Shown here in pieces: positions 26,074 through 35,465 of a stretch of DNA of 64,000 nucleotides (position 1 is the stretch's first letter; each line of letters opens with the position of its first letter). This DNA comes from JAGVSZ01 sp035456405 (GTDB taxonomy: Bacteria > Pseudomonadota > Gammaproteobacteria > Burkholderiales > SG8-39). The translations under genes and the position numbers were made by a program. The notes beneath the pieces were generated by a model. It saw only the letters and a program-made list of their open reading frames with translations. It searched no databases and was not told where the DNA came from. The DNA lies in assembly GCA_035456405.1 (NCBI GenBank), contig DATIDG010000107.1, positions 1 through 64,000 on the forward strand, read 5' to 3'.

Positions 26074-26835
26074 TTGGCGGCCAGGCGGGTCGGCCTCGTG
26101 ACTGGCGCGGCGACCGGCATCGGGCGCAGCGCCGCAGTCGCGCTTGCACGCGCCGGCTTCGACGTCGCGATCAACTACAGCCGGAGCGAGGCGCAGGCGA
26201 AGGAGACCGAGGCGCAGGCGCGTCAGACCGGGGCGCAGACCCTGCTCTACAGGTGCGACGTGAGCGACGAGGCGGGCGTGCGCGCGATGATCGCCGCGGT
26301 CGGCGAGCGCTACGGCCGGCTCGACGTGCTCGTCAACAACGCCGGGATCACCGCGTCCTGGAAGCCGCGCGACCTCGAAACGCTCGACCTCGCAGAGTGG
26401 GATCGCGTGTTCGCGGTGAACGTGCGCGGCATGTTCCAGGTCACCCGCGCGGCGTTGCCCCTCCTGCGCAAGGGCGAGCGCCCGTGCATCGTGAACACCG
26501 CGAGCATCGTCGGCCTGCGGCCCGGCCCGCAGCCGCCGCCCTATGCAGCGAGCAAGGCGGCGGTGGTGAGTCTCACCAAGACGCTCGCGTGGAACCTCGG
26601 GCCCGAGATCCGCGTGAACGCCGTGGCGCCCGGGTGGATGGAAGGCGAGTGGATGCAGCGCATGCTGAAGGACAAATACGAGGACTTGATGGGCAAGCGC
26701 GCCAAGGCGACCCCGCTCCGGCGCGTCGTCACCGCCGACGACGTGGCGGAGACGATGATGAGCCTGATCGAATCCAACCGCTTCGTCACCGGCGAGGTGA
26801 TCGTCGTCGACGGCGGCTTCTCCAGCTCGACCTGA
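26074..26835 (+). CDS. Short-chain dehydrogenase/reductase
   Basis: A 253-residue classical SDR: cofactor loop TGAATGIGRSA, NNAGIT, catalytic Ser in NTASIVG and YAASK for Tyr-x3-Lys, with VNAVAPGWM at the end of the core. I take the start as TTG 26074, since GGAGGAA lies just upstream and the protein then begins at the nucleotide-binding strand (LAARRVGLVTG). First gene of an operon with an AMP ligase (11-base gap) and an amidohydrolase. It likely oxidises a diol or reduces a keto intermediate of the same pathway; the substrate is unknown. Confidence 0.88.
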   Translation: MAARRVGLVTGAATGIGRSAAVALARAGFDVAINYSRSEAQAKETEAQARQTGAQTLLYRCDVSDEAGVRAMIAAVGERYGRLDVLVNNAGITASWKPRDLETLDLAEWDRVFAVNVRGMFQVTRAALPLLRKGERPCIVNTASIVGLRPGPQPPPYAASKAAVVSLTKTLAWNLGPEIRVNAVAPGWMEGEWMQRMLKDKYEDLMGKRAKATPLRRVVTADDVAETMMSLIESNRFVTGEVIVVDGGFSSST

Positions 26836-26846
26836 CGGGGCACCGA

Positions 26847-28463
26847 ATGCTGGAAGGCGTCGTTCCTTTTCCGCCCGAGTTCGCGCGGCGCTATCGCGAG
26901 AAGGGCTACTGGCAGGACAAGTCGCTCGCGGCGGAGTTCGCGATCGTCTTCGAGCGCTACGCGAGCCGGATCGCACTGATCGATGGCGAGCGCGAGTACG
27001 CCTACGCCGACGTCGACCGGCTCAGCTCGCGCCTCGCGCTGAACCTGCTGGAGCTCGGGCTGAAGCCGCTCGACCGCGCCGTCCTCACGCTGCCGAACGT
27101 GGCGGAGTTCGTGATCCTGTACTTCGCGCTGCAGAAGATCGGCGCCGTCCCGATCGCAGCGCTCGCGACCCATCGCTACGCCGAGGTCAGCCAGTTCGTG
27201 CGCATCGCTCAGGCTGCCGCGTGCTTCTATCCCGAGCGGCAGAGCGACTTCGAGTTCGAGCCGATGGTGCGCCGGGTGTCCGAGGAGAGCCGGTGCCTGA
27301 AGCACTGCGTGAGCCTCGCACGCCTGCGCGAGCTGATCGACCGCGAGCCGCATCTTCCGGAATCGGAGCTCGCCAAGCTCCGGATCGATCCGACCGACCC
27401 GTGCATCTTCCAGCTCTCGGGGGGGACGACCGGCGTGCCGAAGCTCATCCCGCGCACGCACAACGACTACGCCTACAACTCGAAGACCGCGGCGGCGGTG
27501 TGCGGGGTGACCGGCGACTCGGTTCTGCTGCTCGCGCTCCCGATCGCGCACAACCTGCCGCTCGCCTGCCCCGGCATCCAGGGCTACTTCTTCAACGGCG
27601 GCAAGGTGGTGCTGAGCCCCACCACGCGACCCGAGGAGATGCTCCCCCTGGCGGCGAAGCACCGCGTCACGCACATCAAAGTCGTTCCCGCGCTTCTCGT
27701 CCGGTTGATCAACAGTCCGGAGATCGGCAAGCACGACCTCTCGTCGGTCAAGGTGATCCAGAGCGGCGGGCAGCGGATGCAGCCCGAGGTGCGCCTCAAG
27801 ACCCGCCAGCTGATCCCGGGCGTCTTCGTCCAGGAGAACTTCGGGATGTCGGAGGGGATGCTCTTCTTCGTGCGCGCGGACGACGCCGACGAGGTGACGC
27901 TCGAGACCTGCGGCCGGCCGATCTGTGCGGACGACGAGGTCCGCCTGTGCGACGACGACGGCCGCGAGGTGCCGCCGGGGGAGGTGGGCGAGCTTACCTG
28001 CCGCGGCCCGTACACGCTGCGCGGCTACTTCGGCGTGCCCGAGTACAACGCGCGGCAGTTCACCGCGGACGGCTTCTACCGCTCCGGCGACCTCATGCGC
28101 CTGCATCCGTCCGGCAATTACGTCGTCGAGGGCCGCAAGAAGGACCTGATCAATCGCGGCGCGGAGAAGATCAGCGCCGAGGAAATCGAGAACCTGATCC
28201 TGCAGCACCCGGCGGTGCAAAACGCCGCCTGCGTGCCGGTGCCCGATCCGAGCCTCGGCGAGCGGATGTGCGCCTGCGTCGTCCTGCGGCCGGGCGAGAC
28301 GCTCACGCTCAAGGGGCTGATCGACTTCCTGGCGGGGAAGGAGATCGCGAAGTTCAAGCTGCCGGAGCGGCTCGAGGTGTTCCAGGACTTCCCGGTGTCG
28401 ACCTTCGGCAAGGTGTCGAAGAAGGCGTTAGCGGAGATGGTGACGCGTCATGCGAATCGTTGA
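26847..28463 (+). CDS. 2,3-Dihydroxybenzoate-AMP-ligase-like acyl-activating enzyme
   Basis: A 538-residue ANL-superfamily enzyme whose N-terminus (VVPFPPEFARRYREKGYWQ) and body follow EntE/DhbE-type aryl-AMP ligases. ATP loop QLSGGTTGVPKLIPRTHNDY, NFGMSEG, YRSGDLMRL hinge and the catalytic lysine in FGKVSKKAL are all present. It should adenylate an aromatic acid such as a hydroxybenzoate. No siderophore synthase or carrier protein is near, and it sits with an SDR and an amidohydrolase, so CoA-thioester formation for degradation is more likely than siderophore synthesis. It overlaps the next gene by 14 bases. Confidence 0.87.
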   Translation: MLEGVVPFPPEFARRYREKGYWQDKSLAAEFAIVFERYASRIALIDGEREYAYADVDRLSSRLALNLLELGLKPLDRAVLTLPNVAEFVILYFALQKIGAVPIAALATHRYAEVSQFVRIAQAAACFYPERQSDFEFEPMVRRVSEESRCLKHCVSLARLRELIDREPHLPESELAKLRIDPTDPCIFQLSGGTTGVPKLIPRTHNDYAYNSKTAAAVCGVTGDSVLLLALPIAHNLPLACPGIQGYFFNGGKVVLSPTTRPEEMLPLAAKHRVTHIKVVPALLVRLINSPEIGKHDLSSVKVIQSGGQRMQPEVRLKTRQLIPGVFVQENFGMSEGMLFFVRADDADEVTLETCGRPICADDEVRLCDDDGREVPPGEVGELTCRGPYTLRGYFGVPEYNARQFTADGFYRSGDLMRLHPSGNYVVEGRKKDLINRGAEKISAEEIENLILQHPAVQNAACVPVPDPSLGERMCACVVLRPGETLTLKGLIDFLAGKEIAKFKLPERLEVFQDFPVSTFGKVSKKALAEMVTRHANR

Positions 28464-29292
28464 CCTGCACTGCTATCCCGGCACGCACGAATGGATCGCG
28501 TCCCAGGGCCCTTATGTCGAGGCGCTCGCCAAGTACTGGAACCGGCAGTGGGTCGGCAAGACCGAGGACGAGGTCCTCAAGGACTTTACCGACGCCGGCG
28601 TCGAGGCGGTGCTCGTCGCGCTCGACCTCGAGACGACGATCGCCACGCCGCCGGTCACCAACGAGTATGTCCACGCGATGTGGAAGCGGCACCCGAAGCG
28701 GATCATCCAGGCGTGGGGCGCGGTGGAGCCGGCCAAGGGCGAGATCGCGATCCGGCAGGTGCGCAAGGCGGTGCGCGAGCTGGGGCTCATCGGTTTCCAC
28801 TTCCACCCGATCATGCAGCACTTCTCCGTCGACGACCGACAGCATTACCCGCTGTTCGAGGAGATCGCTTCGCTCGGCGCCGCGGTGATGATCGACGTCG
28901 GCACCACCGGCATGGGCGCCGGGCTGCCGGGCGGCATGGGCGCGGTGATCCGCCACGCCCATCCTGCGGCGATCGACCGGCTCGCGGCCGACTTCCCCAA
29001 TCTCAAGATCATCATGGCGCATCCCGGCTGGCCGTGGGTGGACGAGACGACCGCGGTCGCGCTGCACAAGGGGAACGTCTACTGGGAGATGTCCGGCTGG
29101 GCGCCCAAGTACTTCCCGGGCAATCTCAAGGTCGACATGCGCGCCCGGCTGCAGAACAAGATCATGTTCGGCAGCGACTACCCGAGCATGCCGTATGCGC
29201 GCATCCTCAAGGAGTGGCAGGAGCTCGGCTACAGCGACGCCGTGATGGAGAAGATCTTCCACGCCAACGCCGAGCGCATTCTCGCTCTCTGA
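28450..29292 (+). CDS. Amidohydrolase-family protein (COG2159, decarboxylase-like)
   Basis: A 280-residue TIM-barrel amidohydrolase of the group containing gamma-resorcylate and ACMS decarboxylases. Metal-site elements are MRIVDLHCYPG (with HxY in place of the usual HxH), GFHFHP, IMAHPGWPWVDE and GSDYPSMPY near the C-terminus. It overlaps the AMP-ligase gene by 14 bases, so it is translated with it. Hydrolysis or non-oxidative decarboxylation of an aromatic acid is likely. The altered first motif (His-Cys-Tyr) may change metal binding. Confidence 0.82.
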   Translation: MRIVDLHCYPGTHEWIASQGPYVEALAKYWNRQWVGKTEDEVLKDFTDAGVEAVLVALDLETTIATPPVTNEYVHAMWKRHPKRIIQAWGAVEPAKGEIAIRQVRKAVRELGLIGFHFHPIMQHFSVDDRQHYPLFEEIASLGAAVMIDVGTTGMGAGLPGGMGAVIRHAHPAAIDRLAADFPNLKIIMAHPGWPWVDETTAVALHKGNVYWEMSGWAPKYFPGNLKVDMRARLQNKIMFGSDYPSMPYARILKEWQELGYSDAVMEKIFHANAERILAL

Positions 29293-29322
29293 GCGGTCTG
29301 CGCCGCGCGCCGATCGCGCCCG

Positions 29323-29955
29323 CTACCGCAGGCCGTCGGCCTGGAGCTTGAGGAGACGGCGAAGGTCGGCAATGCCTTTCCCGGGGTTGGGGCGCGGCGC
29401 GGCGATCCACCAGCGCAGCGACGCCGAGTAGACGAAGAAGATGTGTCGCGCGATCACCGCCGGGTCCTCGCGCGAGCGGATCCGCCGCGCGCGCTGCGCG
29501 GCAAGCACGAGGGCCTCGAGCCCGTCGATGAGGCGCTTGCGGATGCCGAGGAACGTCGCGGCCTGCTTGCCGCTCGAGTAGAACGTCAGCTCCTGCAGCA
29601 GGATGCGCGCGAGCGCGGGCTTACCCGCGAGCCACCGGTAGTGCACGCGGAACACGGCGATCAGCTGGTCGACGAGCGGCTGATCGGGGCGCGGCGCGGC
29701 GAGCGCGACGTCAGTGACCGCGTTCAGCTCCTCGTTGAAGATGAGGAAGACGAGGTCGCGCTTGTCCTCGGCGTAGTTGAACACCGTGCCGAGGCCTACG
29801 TGCGCGCGCTGCGCGATCTCGCGCATCGTGGCGGCCCCGTAACCGCGGCGGGTGAAGAGGTCGGCGGCCGCGGCGCGGATGCGCTCGCGGGTCGCGAGCT
29901 TCCTCTGCTCGCGGAGCCCGAGGCGCCCTGCGCCCTTGCGCCGGGCCCGCCTCAT
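29323..29955 (-). CDS. TetR-family transcriptional regulator
   Basis: A 210-residue TetR regulator with a basic N-terminal tail and helix-turn-helix at about 18-65 (RERIRAAAADLFTRRGYGAATMREIAQRAHVGLGTVFNYAEDK), then a ligand-binding helical domain. The start is ATG 29955, overlapping the stop of the flavin oxidoreductase gene as ATGA, so the two are co-transcribed. It converges on the SDR/AMP-ligase/amidohydrolase operon and is the nearest candidate to bind the palindrome at 26011-26026. Confidence 0.9.
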   Translation of the reverse strand: MRRARRKGAGRLGLREQRKLATRERIRAAAADLFTRRGYGAATMREIAQRAHVGLGTVFNYAEDKRDLVFLIFNEELNAVTDVALAAPRPDQPLVDQLIAVFRVHYRWLAGKPALARILLQELTFYSSGKQAATFLGIRKRLIDGLEALVLAAQRARRIRSREDPAVIARHIFFVYSASLRWWIAAPRPNPGKGIADLRRLLKLQADGLR

Positions 29956-31415
29956 CGCTCCGCCGGTGGCGTCCACGGCGGCGGGACGAGCCGGCGCTTG
30001 CCGTCCTGCGTCTTGCGGATGCCAGGCTCGTCGAGCGCCTCGCGATCCCACAGCTGGCAGGTGACCTGCTGGTGCTTCTGGTCGAGCGCCTCGCAGTAGT
30101 TCGTGTACTCGCAGATGCGCGCCTGGGCGCCGTGCCCGAGGCGGACCTTCTCGAACCAGTCGGGGTCGGCGAGGCTCTGGCGCGCGAACCCGATCACGTC
30201 GGCCCGGCCCGCGCGGAGCAGCGCTTCCGCCTGCTCGAAGCCGTGCATGCCGCCGGTGACGATCACCGGCGTCGCGAATCCCGCGGTGCGCACCGCCGCG
30301 TGGATGGCCGCGGTCGGCTCGACATTGCGCCCGAAGGGCCCGCGCTCGTCCGAGACGTACTGCGGCATGCACTCGTAGCCGCTCGGGCCGGTGTACGGAT
30401 ACGCCGACCAGCCGATTGCCGGCTGTTTCGCGTCCTCGAACTTGCCGCCGCGCGAGAGCGAGAGGAAATCCATCCCGGCGCGCGCGAACTCGACGCCGAA
30501 CCAGGCGGTGTCCTCGACCGTGTTGCCCCCCTCGATGTTCTCCTCGCTCAGGAAGCGGCAGCCGACCGGGTAGTCGTCGCCGACATTCGCGCGCACGCGC
30601 CGGAACACCTCGAGCGGGAGGCGGACGCGGTGCTCGCGCGGCCCGCCGTAGCCGTCGGGACGATCGTTGCGGCGCGAGAGGAACGAGGCCATCGTGTAGG
30701 CGTGCGCATAGTGCAGCTCCACGCCGTCGAAGCCCGCCGCGCGCGCGCGGCGCGCGGCGTGCGCGAAGAGATCGGGCAGCACCTTCGGCAGGGCGCGGAT
30801 GTGCGCGAGCTCCATGTCGGTAACGCGCTCGCGATGCCCGAAGCGCAGCGCCTCGAGCTCGCGCGTCTCGAGCACGCGGGCGAGCTCGTCGTCGGAAAGC
30901 TGCGCGAGGTGCCGGCGGACGAGGTCTTCCGGCCAGCTCTCCGCCCCGATCCGTTCCCGGTGCCAGGGCTGGATCTCGAGGAACCGCGCGAAAAATTTCT
31001 CCGGATCCGGACGACGGCGGATGGCGAGGAAATCGATGATCTGGATGAGCAGGCGAGTGTGACCGTCGCTCGCGCGCCGCACCGTCTGCACGAGCTCCTT
31101 CAGGCCGGGCAGGAAGCGGTCGTGGCCGATGCGCAGCAGCGGTCCGCTCGGAATGTCGCGGATGCCGGTCGCCTCGACGACGATGGCGCCCGGCCTGCCG
31201 CGGGCGAAGCGCTCGTACCACTCGAGGTTCTCGTCGGTGACGAACCCTTCTTCGGTCGCACGCCAGGGCACCATGGCCGGGACCCACGTGCGCGTCTCGA
31301 GCCGCATGGCGCCGATCGCGACCGGGCTGAAGAGGAGCGAGCGCGCGGCTTCCTCGCGCGTGGGCCAGCGGCCCGGCGCGGGCTTCCACTTGATGCGTTG
31401 AGGCGGGCGCCACAT
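29952..31415 (-). CDS. NADH:flavin oxidoreductase (old yellow enzyme family)
   Basis: A 487-residue FMN enzyme of the OYE/2,4-dienoyl-CoA-reductase type, with only the TIM barrel and a C-terminal cysteine-bearing tail (ICEYTNYCEALDQKHQQVTC). The barrel shows FSPVAIGAMRLETRTWV, the active-site strand GFDGVELHYAHAYTMASFLS followed by NDRPDGYGG, and VIVTGGMHGFEQAE/RADVIGFAR for FMN phosphate. The start is ATG 31415. The family reduces activated double bonds or demethylates. The tail could hold a 4Fe-4S site, but its spacing is not the classical one. It is co-transcribed with TetR and divergent from nadE. Confidence 0.85.
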   Translation of the reverse strand: MWRPPQRIKWKPAPGRWPTREEAARSLLFSPVAIGAMRLETRTWVPAMVPWRATEEGFVTDENLEWYERFARGRPGAIVVEATGIRDIPSGPLLRIGHDRFLPGLKELVQTVRRASDGHTRLLIQIIDFLAIRRRPDPEKFFARFLEIQPWHRERIGAESWPEDLVRRHLAQLSDDELARVLETRELEALRFGHRERVTDMELAHIRALPKVLPDLFAHAARRARAAGFDGVELHYAHAYTMASFLSRRNDRPDGYGGPREHRVRLPLEVFRRVRANVGDDYPVGCRFLSEENIEGGNTVEDTAWFGVEFARAGMDFLSLSRGGKFEDAKQPAIGWSAYPYTGPSGYECMPQYVSDERGPFGRNVEPTAAIHAAVRTAGFATPVIVTGGMHGFEQAEALLRAGRADVIGFARQSLADPDWFEKVRLGHGAQARICEYTNYCEALDQKHQQVTCQLWDREALDEPGIRKTQDGKRRLVPPPWTPPAER

Positions 31416-31511
31416 GCCGACCCCAGTGTAGCGAATCGGCGCTCGCGCGGCGCCACTCCGGGGCGGCGGCCGCCGGGGTAGGGCAAAATAGCGGAAAAGA
31501 CGGACACCGGC

Positions 31512-33560
31512 GTGTCGTTCTTCAACCTCTATCGCCACAACTTTGCGCGCGTCGCGGTGTGCATTCCCGAGGTGCGCGTCGCGGATCCCGCGTTCAACGC
31601 CGCGCGCACGATCGAGCTGCTGCGCGAGGCTGCCGGCCGCAAGGCGGTGATCGCGCTCTTTCCCGAGCTGGGGCTCTCCGCCTACTCGTGCGAGGACCTG
31701 TTCCACCAGCAGGCGCTGCTCGACGCGACGCGCGGGGGGCTCGAGCAGGTCGTCGCCGCGTCACGCGAGGCCGCGGTCGTGGCCGTCGTCGGCGCGCCGC
31801 TCGCGATCGAAGGGCGGCTCTACAACTGCGCCGTCGTGATCCACCGCGGCCGCATCCTGGGCGTCACGCCCAAGACGTATCTGCCGAACTACCGCGAGTT
31901 CTACGAATTGCGCCAGTTCACGCCGGGCGACGCGGGCGCGCCGGCGACGATCGCCGTCGCCGGGCAGTGCGACGTGCCGTTCGGCGCACGGCTCGTCTTC
32001 CGCGCGGCGAACCAGCCGCTGCTCGCGTTTCACGCCGAGATCTGCGAGGACCTGTGGACGCCGATCCCGCCTTCGTCCCACGCGGCGCTCGCCGGCGCGA
32101 CCGTGCTCCTCAACCTGTCGGCGTCGAACGTCACGGTCGGCAAGGACGACTACCGCCGCCAGCTCGGCGCGAACCAGTCGGCGCGCTGCCTCGCCGCATA
32201 CCTCTATAGTGCGGCGGGCTTCGGCGAGTCCACGACCGACCTCGCGTGGGACGGCCACGGGTTCGTGTACGAGAACGGGACGCTGCTCGCCGAGTCCGAG
32301 CGGTTCGTCTACCGGTCGCACCTGATCACCGCCGACGTCGACCTCGATCGCATCGCGCAGGACCGCATGCGCCAGAACAGCTTCGGCGAGTCGGCGCGTC
32401 GGCACGCGGAGGAGCTGGCGCGCTTCCGCTCCGTGAGCTTCGACCTCGAGCTTCCCGCCGACGGTGAGCTGCCGCTCGAGCGGACCTACGAGCGGTTCCC
32501 GTACGTGCCCTCGGATCCGGCGACGCGCGACGAGCGCTGCCAGGAGGTCTACGACATCCAGGTGCACGGCCTGGTCAAACGTCTGAAGGCGATGGGCGCG
32601 TCCAAGGTGGTGATCGGCGTCTCGGGCGGCCTCGACTCGACGCAGGCGCTGATCGTCTGCGCGCGCGCGATGGACGTGATGGGCCTGCCGCGCGCGAACA
32701 TCCTCGCCTACACGATGCCCGGCTTCGCGACGACCGAGCGCACGCTGTCGCAGGCGCGGCGCCTGATGCAGGCGGTGGGGGCGGCCGCGCACGAGATCGA
32801 CATCCGCCCGAGCTGCACCCAGATGCTCAAGGACCTCGGGCACCCGTACTCGCGCGGCGAGAAGGTGTACGACGTCACGTTCGAGAACGTGCAGGCCGGC
32901 GAGCGGACGAGCCATCTCTTCCGGCTCGCCAACCTGCACAATGCGCCGGTGGTCGGCACGAGCGACCTGTCGGAGATCGCGCTTGGCTGGAGCACCTACG
33001 GCGTCGGCGACCACATGGCGCACTACCACGTCAATGCGAGCGTGCCGAAGACGCTGGTCCAGTTCCTGGTACGTCACGTCGCGGCCACGCAGCAGCTCGG
33101 CGCCGAGGCGAGCCGGGTGCTGCTCGAGGTCCTCGACACGGAGATCAGCCCGGAGCTGGTGCCCGGTCACGAGAATGGACAGCCCGCGCAAACTTCCGAG
33201 AGCGTGGTCGGGCCGTACGAGCTGCAGGACTTCCACCTCTATTACACGCTGCGCTTCGGGTACTCGCCGCGCAAGCTCGCCTTCCTGTCCTGGAGCACCT
33301 GGCGCGACGCGGGGCGGGGCAGCTGGCCGGACACTCCCGCCGCGCGGCGAACGGGCTATCCGATCGGCGAGATCAAGCGCTGGCTGGGCGTGTTCCTGAA
33401 GCGCTTCTTCCAGCTCTCGCAATACAAGCGCAGCGCGCTGCCGAACGCGCCGAAGGTCGGTTCCGGCGGTTCCCTCTCGCCGCGCAGCGACTGGCGGGCA
33501 CCGAGCGACGGCGAGGCGACTGCGTGGCTCGCCGAGCTCGACTCGGTTCCCGATCGCTGA
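31512..33560 (+). CDS. nadE: Glutamine-dependent NAD+ synthetase
   Basis: A 682-residue two-domain enzyme. The N-terminal nitrilase-type glutaminase has Glu in FPELGLSAYSCED, Lys in VTPKTYLPNYREFYE and Cys in HAEICEDLW. The C-terminal synthetase domain has the ATP loop GVSGGLDST. It amidates deamido-NAD to NAD with ammonia from glutamine, in the cytoplasm. The start is GTG 31512. The length equals the long, tuberculosis-type form (about 680) and not the short ammonia-dependent form. Confidence 0.95.
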   Translation: MSFFNLYRHNFARVAVCIPEVRVADPAFNAARTIELLREAAGRKAVIALFPELGLSAYSCEDLFHQQALLDATRGGLEQVVAASREAAVVAVVGAPLAIEGRLYNCAVVIHRGRILGVTPKTYLPNYREFYELRQFTPGDAGAPATIAVAGQCDVPFGARLVFRAANQPLLAFHAEICEDLWTPIPPSSHAALAGATVLLNLSASNVTVGKDDYRRQLGANQSARCLAAYLYSAAGFGESTTDLAWDGHGFVYENGTLLAESERFVYRSHLITADVDLDRIAQDRMRQNSFGESARRHAEELARFRSVSFDLELPADGELPLERTYERFPYVPSDPATRDERCQEVYDIQVHGLVKRLKAMGASKVVIGVSGGLDSTQALIVCARAMDVMGLPRANILAYTMPGFATTERTLSQARRLMQAVGAAAHEIDIRPSCTQMLKDLGHPYSRGEKVYDVTFENVQAGERTSHLFRLANLHNAPVVGTSDLSEIALGWSTYGVGDHMAHYHVNASVPKTLVQFLVRHVAATQQLGAEASRVLLEVLDTEISPELVPGHENGQPAQTSESVVGPYELQDFHLYYTLRFGYSPRKLAFLSWSTWRDAGRGSWPDTPAARRTGYPIGEIKRWLGVFLKRFFQLSQYKRSALPNAPKVGSGGSLSPRSDWRAPSDGEATAWLAELDSVPDR

Positions 33561-33563
33561 GCC

Positions 33564-34319
33564 ATGACCCTCTCGCTCGCAAATCTCGGAGGCCCGGGCG
33601 CGGGTGGCGCGTCGAGCCCGCTCGCGTGGGCGGTGACGGCCTCGATTGCGCTGCACGTCGCGCTGATCGCCGGCCTCCCGGAGCTCTGGGACTACTCGCC
33701 CGCGCCTGCGACCACCCTGCTGAACGCACGGCTGGAACCCGGAATGCCGGCGAGCAGCGCCGATGTCGCCCCGGCGGCGGAGCCGGCGAAGCAGCCGCAC
33801 CTTCCGGCCGAGCGGATGACGGCGCCCCGGCCGACGAAGGCCGCGTTACCCGCCGCGCGCCCGGACCGCGCGCGACGGGACGTCACGGAGATCATCGAGC
33901 CGGCAGCGCCGGCGGCCCCGCTTGAGCAGGCCGCCGTCGCCCCCGCGGCCGGCACCGGCGGATCGGTCAGCGGCGAGCCCACGCTCGCGCCCCGTCCAGG
34001 CGACGATGCGCTCGATCTGGGCTCGCTCGCGCAGTACCGGCTCGCGCTGATCGGCGCCGCGAAGCGCCACCGGCTGTATCCGGAGCACGCGATCGAGCGC
34101 GGCTGGCAGGGCAGGGTGACGGTGCGGCTCGCGTTCGGCGCGGACGGCGCGATCGCGGCGGCGCTGGTCCACCGGTCGAGCGGACACGGATCGCTCGACC
34201 GGCAGGCGGTCGAGATGCTCCGCAAGGCCGCCGCGCTCACGCCGCTCCCCCCGGCGCTGCGCAGCCGCGAGTTCTCGGTCGAGGTGCCGGTGCTGTTCGA
34301 GCTGCGCGGCGCGGGGTGA
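33564..34319 (+). CDS. TonB-like energy transducer
   Basis: A 251-residue TonB-family protein: one membrane anchor at about residues 20-38 (WAVTASIALHVALIAGL), a long alanine/proline-rich periplasmic linker (about 45-150) and a C-terminal TonB domain (HRLYPEHAIERGWQGRVTVRLAF). It would pass proton-motive energy to outer-membrane receptors. No exbB/exbD gene is nearby. It follows nadE by three bases but stands next to iron-import genes, which supports a role in iron uptake. Confidence 0.85.
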   Translation: MTLSLANLGGPGAGGASSPLAWAVTASIALHVALIAGLPELWDYSPAPATTLLNARLEPGMPASSADVAPAAEPAKQPHLPAERMTAPRPTKAALPAARPDRARRDVTEIIEPAAPAAPLEQAAVAPAAGTGGSVSGEPTLAPRPGDDALDLGSLAQYRLALIGAAKRHRLYPEHAIERGWQGRVTVRLAFGADGAIAAALVHRSSGHGSLDRQAVEMLRKAAALTPLPPALRSREFSVEVPVLFELRGAG

Positions 34320-34350
34320 GGGGCGTCGCGCCGCGCGCGGCAAAGCCCGC

Positions 34351-35430
34351 CTACTGCTGCTGCGGGGAAAACGCCACCACGTGATCGACGTCCAGCCGGA
34401 TGCCGATGCGCTCGCCGAGTGCGTGGTTGTGATGGCTCGGCACGAGCGCAAGCACCTTCCGGCCGCTCGCGAGCCTGAGCGTGTAGAGGATCTCGGCGCC
34501 GCGGAACGCCTTGTGCACGACCTCGGCCTTCAGCGCGCTCGCGTCGTCGTGCACGACGTCGTCGGGACGCAGCAGCACGTCCACTTGGCAACCCTTGCCG
34601 CAGCGGTCGCAGCCGATCTCGCACATCCGCGGGATCTCGCCGGCGAGCGTCCCGAGCTCGATGTCCACCGCGCGCGAACTGAGGACATTGCCGGGCAGGA
34701 ATACGCCCTGTCCGACGAAGTCGGCGATGAAGCGGGTGGCGGGCCGGTGATAGAGGTTGTACGCGGAGTCCCACTGCACGATGCGGCCGGCGTCCATGAT
34801 GCCGATCTCGTCGGCGATCGCGAACGCCTCCTGCTGGTCGTGCGTGACGAGCACCGCGGTGGTCTGCGTGCGCTTGATGATCTCGCGCACGTCCGCGCCC
34901 AGCCGCTCGCGCATCTCGACGTCGAGATTGGAAAACGGCTCGTCGAGCAGCAGGAGTTCGGGCTCCGGCGCGAGCGCGCGGGCGAGCGCAACACGCTGCT
35001 GCTGGCCGCCCGAGAGCTCGTGCGGGTACTTGTGCGCATGTCCGCCAAGGCCGACCGCGTCGACGAGCGCCGCGACGCGCCTGCCGCGCGCCTGGCGGGA
35101 GGCGCCGTGCAGCCCGAAGGCGATGTTCTCGGCGACCGGGAGGTGGGGGAACAGCGCGTAGTCCTGGAAGACCATGCCGATGCGGCGCTTCTCGGGCGCG
35201 ACCGTGACGCCGGTGCCGGAGACGAGAGCGCCCGCGAGACGGATCTCGCCGCGCGTCACTGGCTCGAACCCGGCGATGCAGCGCAGGGCAGTGGTCTTGC
35301 CGCAGCCGCTCTGCCCGAGCAGGCAGCCGATGGCGCCGCGCGCGAGCGTGAACGACAGGCCCTTGACGACCTCGTGGTCGTCATAGGCCTGATGCACCTC
35401 GCGCAGTTCGAGGAGCGGCACCGGGTCCAT
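34351..35430 (-). CDS. fbpC: Iron(III) ABC transporter ATPase with four-cysteine motif
   Basis: A 359-residue ABC ATPase of the FbpC/polyamine-iron group: Walker A GQSGCGKTT, Q-loop VFQDYALFPHL, signature ELSGGQQQRVALARAL and Walker B LLLLDEPFSNLD. The C-terminal regulatory (TOBE) region at about 245-350 contains Cys270, Cys274, Cys277 and Cys281 in a CX3CX2CX3C pattern, which is not part of the core ATPase fold and could bind iron or zinc. The start codon is 35 bases from a Fur-like box shared with the divergent permease gene. Confidence 0.88.
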   Translation of the reverse strand: MDPVPLLELREVHQAYDDHEVVKGLSFTLARGAIGCLLGQSGCGKTTALRCIAGFEPVTRGEIRLAGALVSGTGVTVAPEKRRIGMVFQDYALFPHLPVAENIAFGLHGASRQARGRRVAALVDAVGLGGHAHKYPHELSGGQQQRVALARALAPEPELLLLDEPFSNLDVEMRERLGADVREIIKRTQTTAVLVTHDQQEAFAIADEIGIMDAGRIVQWDSAYNLYHRPATRFIADFVGQGVFLPGNVLSSRAVDIELGTLAGEIPRMCEIGCDRCGKGCQVDVLLRPDDVVHDDASALKAEVVHKAFRGAEILYTLRLASGRKVLALVPSHHNHALGERIGIRLDVDHVVAFSPQQQ

Positions 35431-35465
35431 ACGTGGCTGATTATAGAGCGCCTGCCTGGTGCAGA

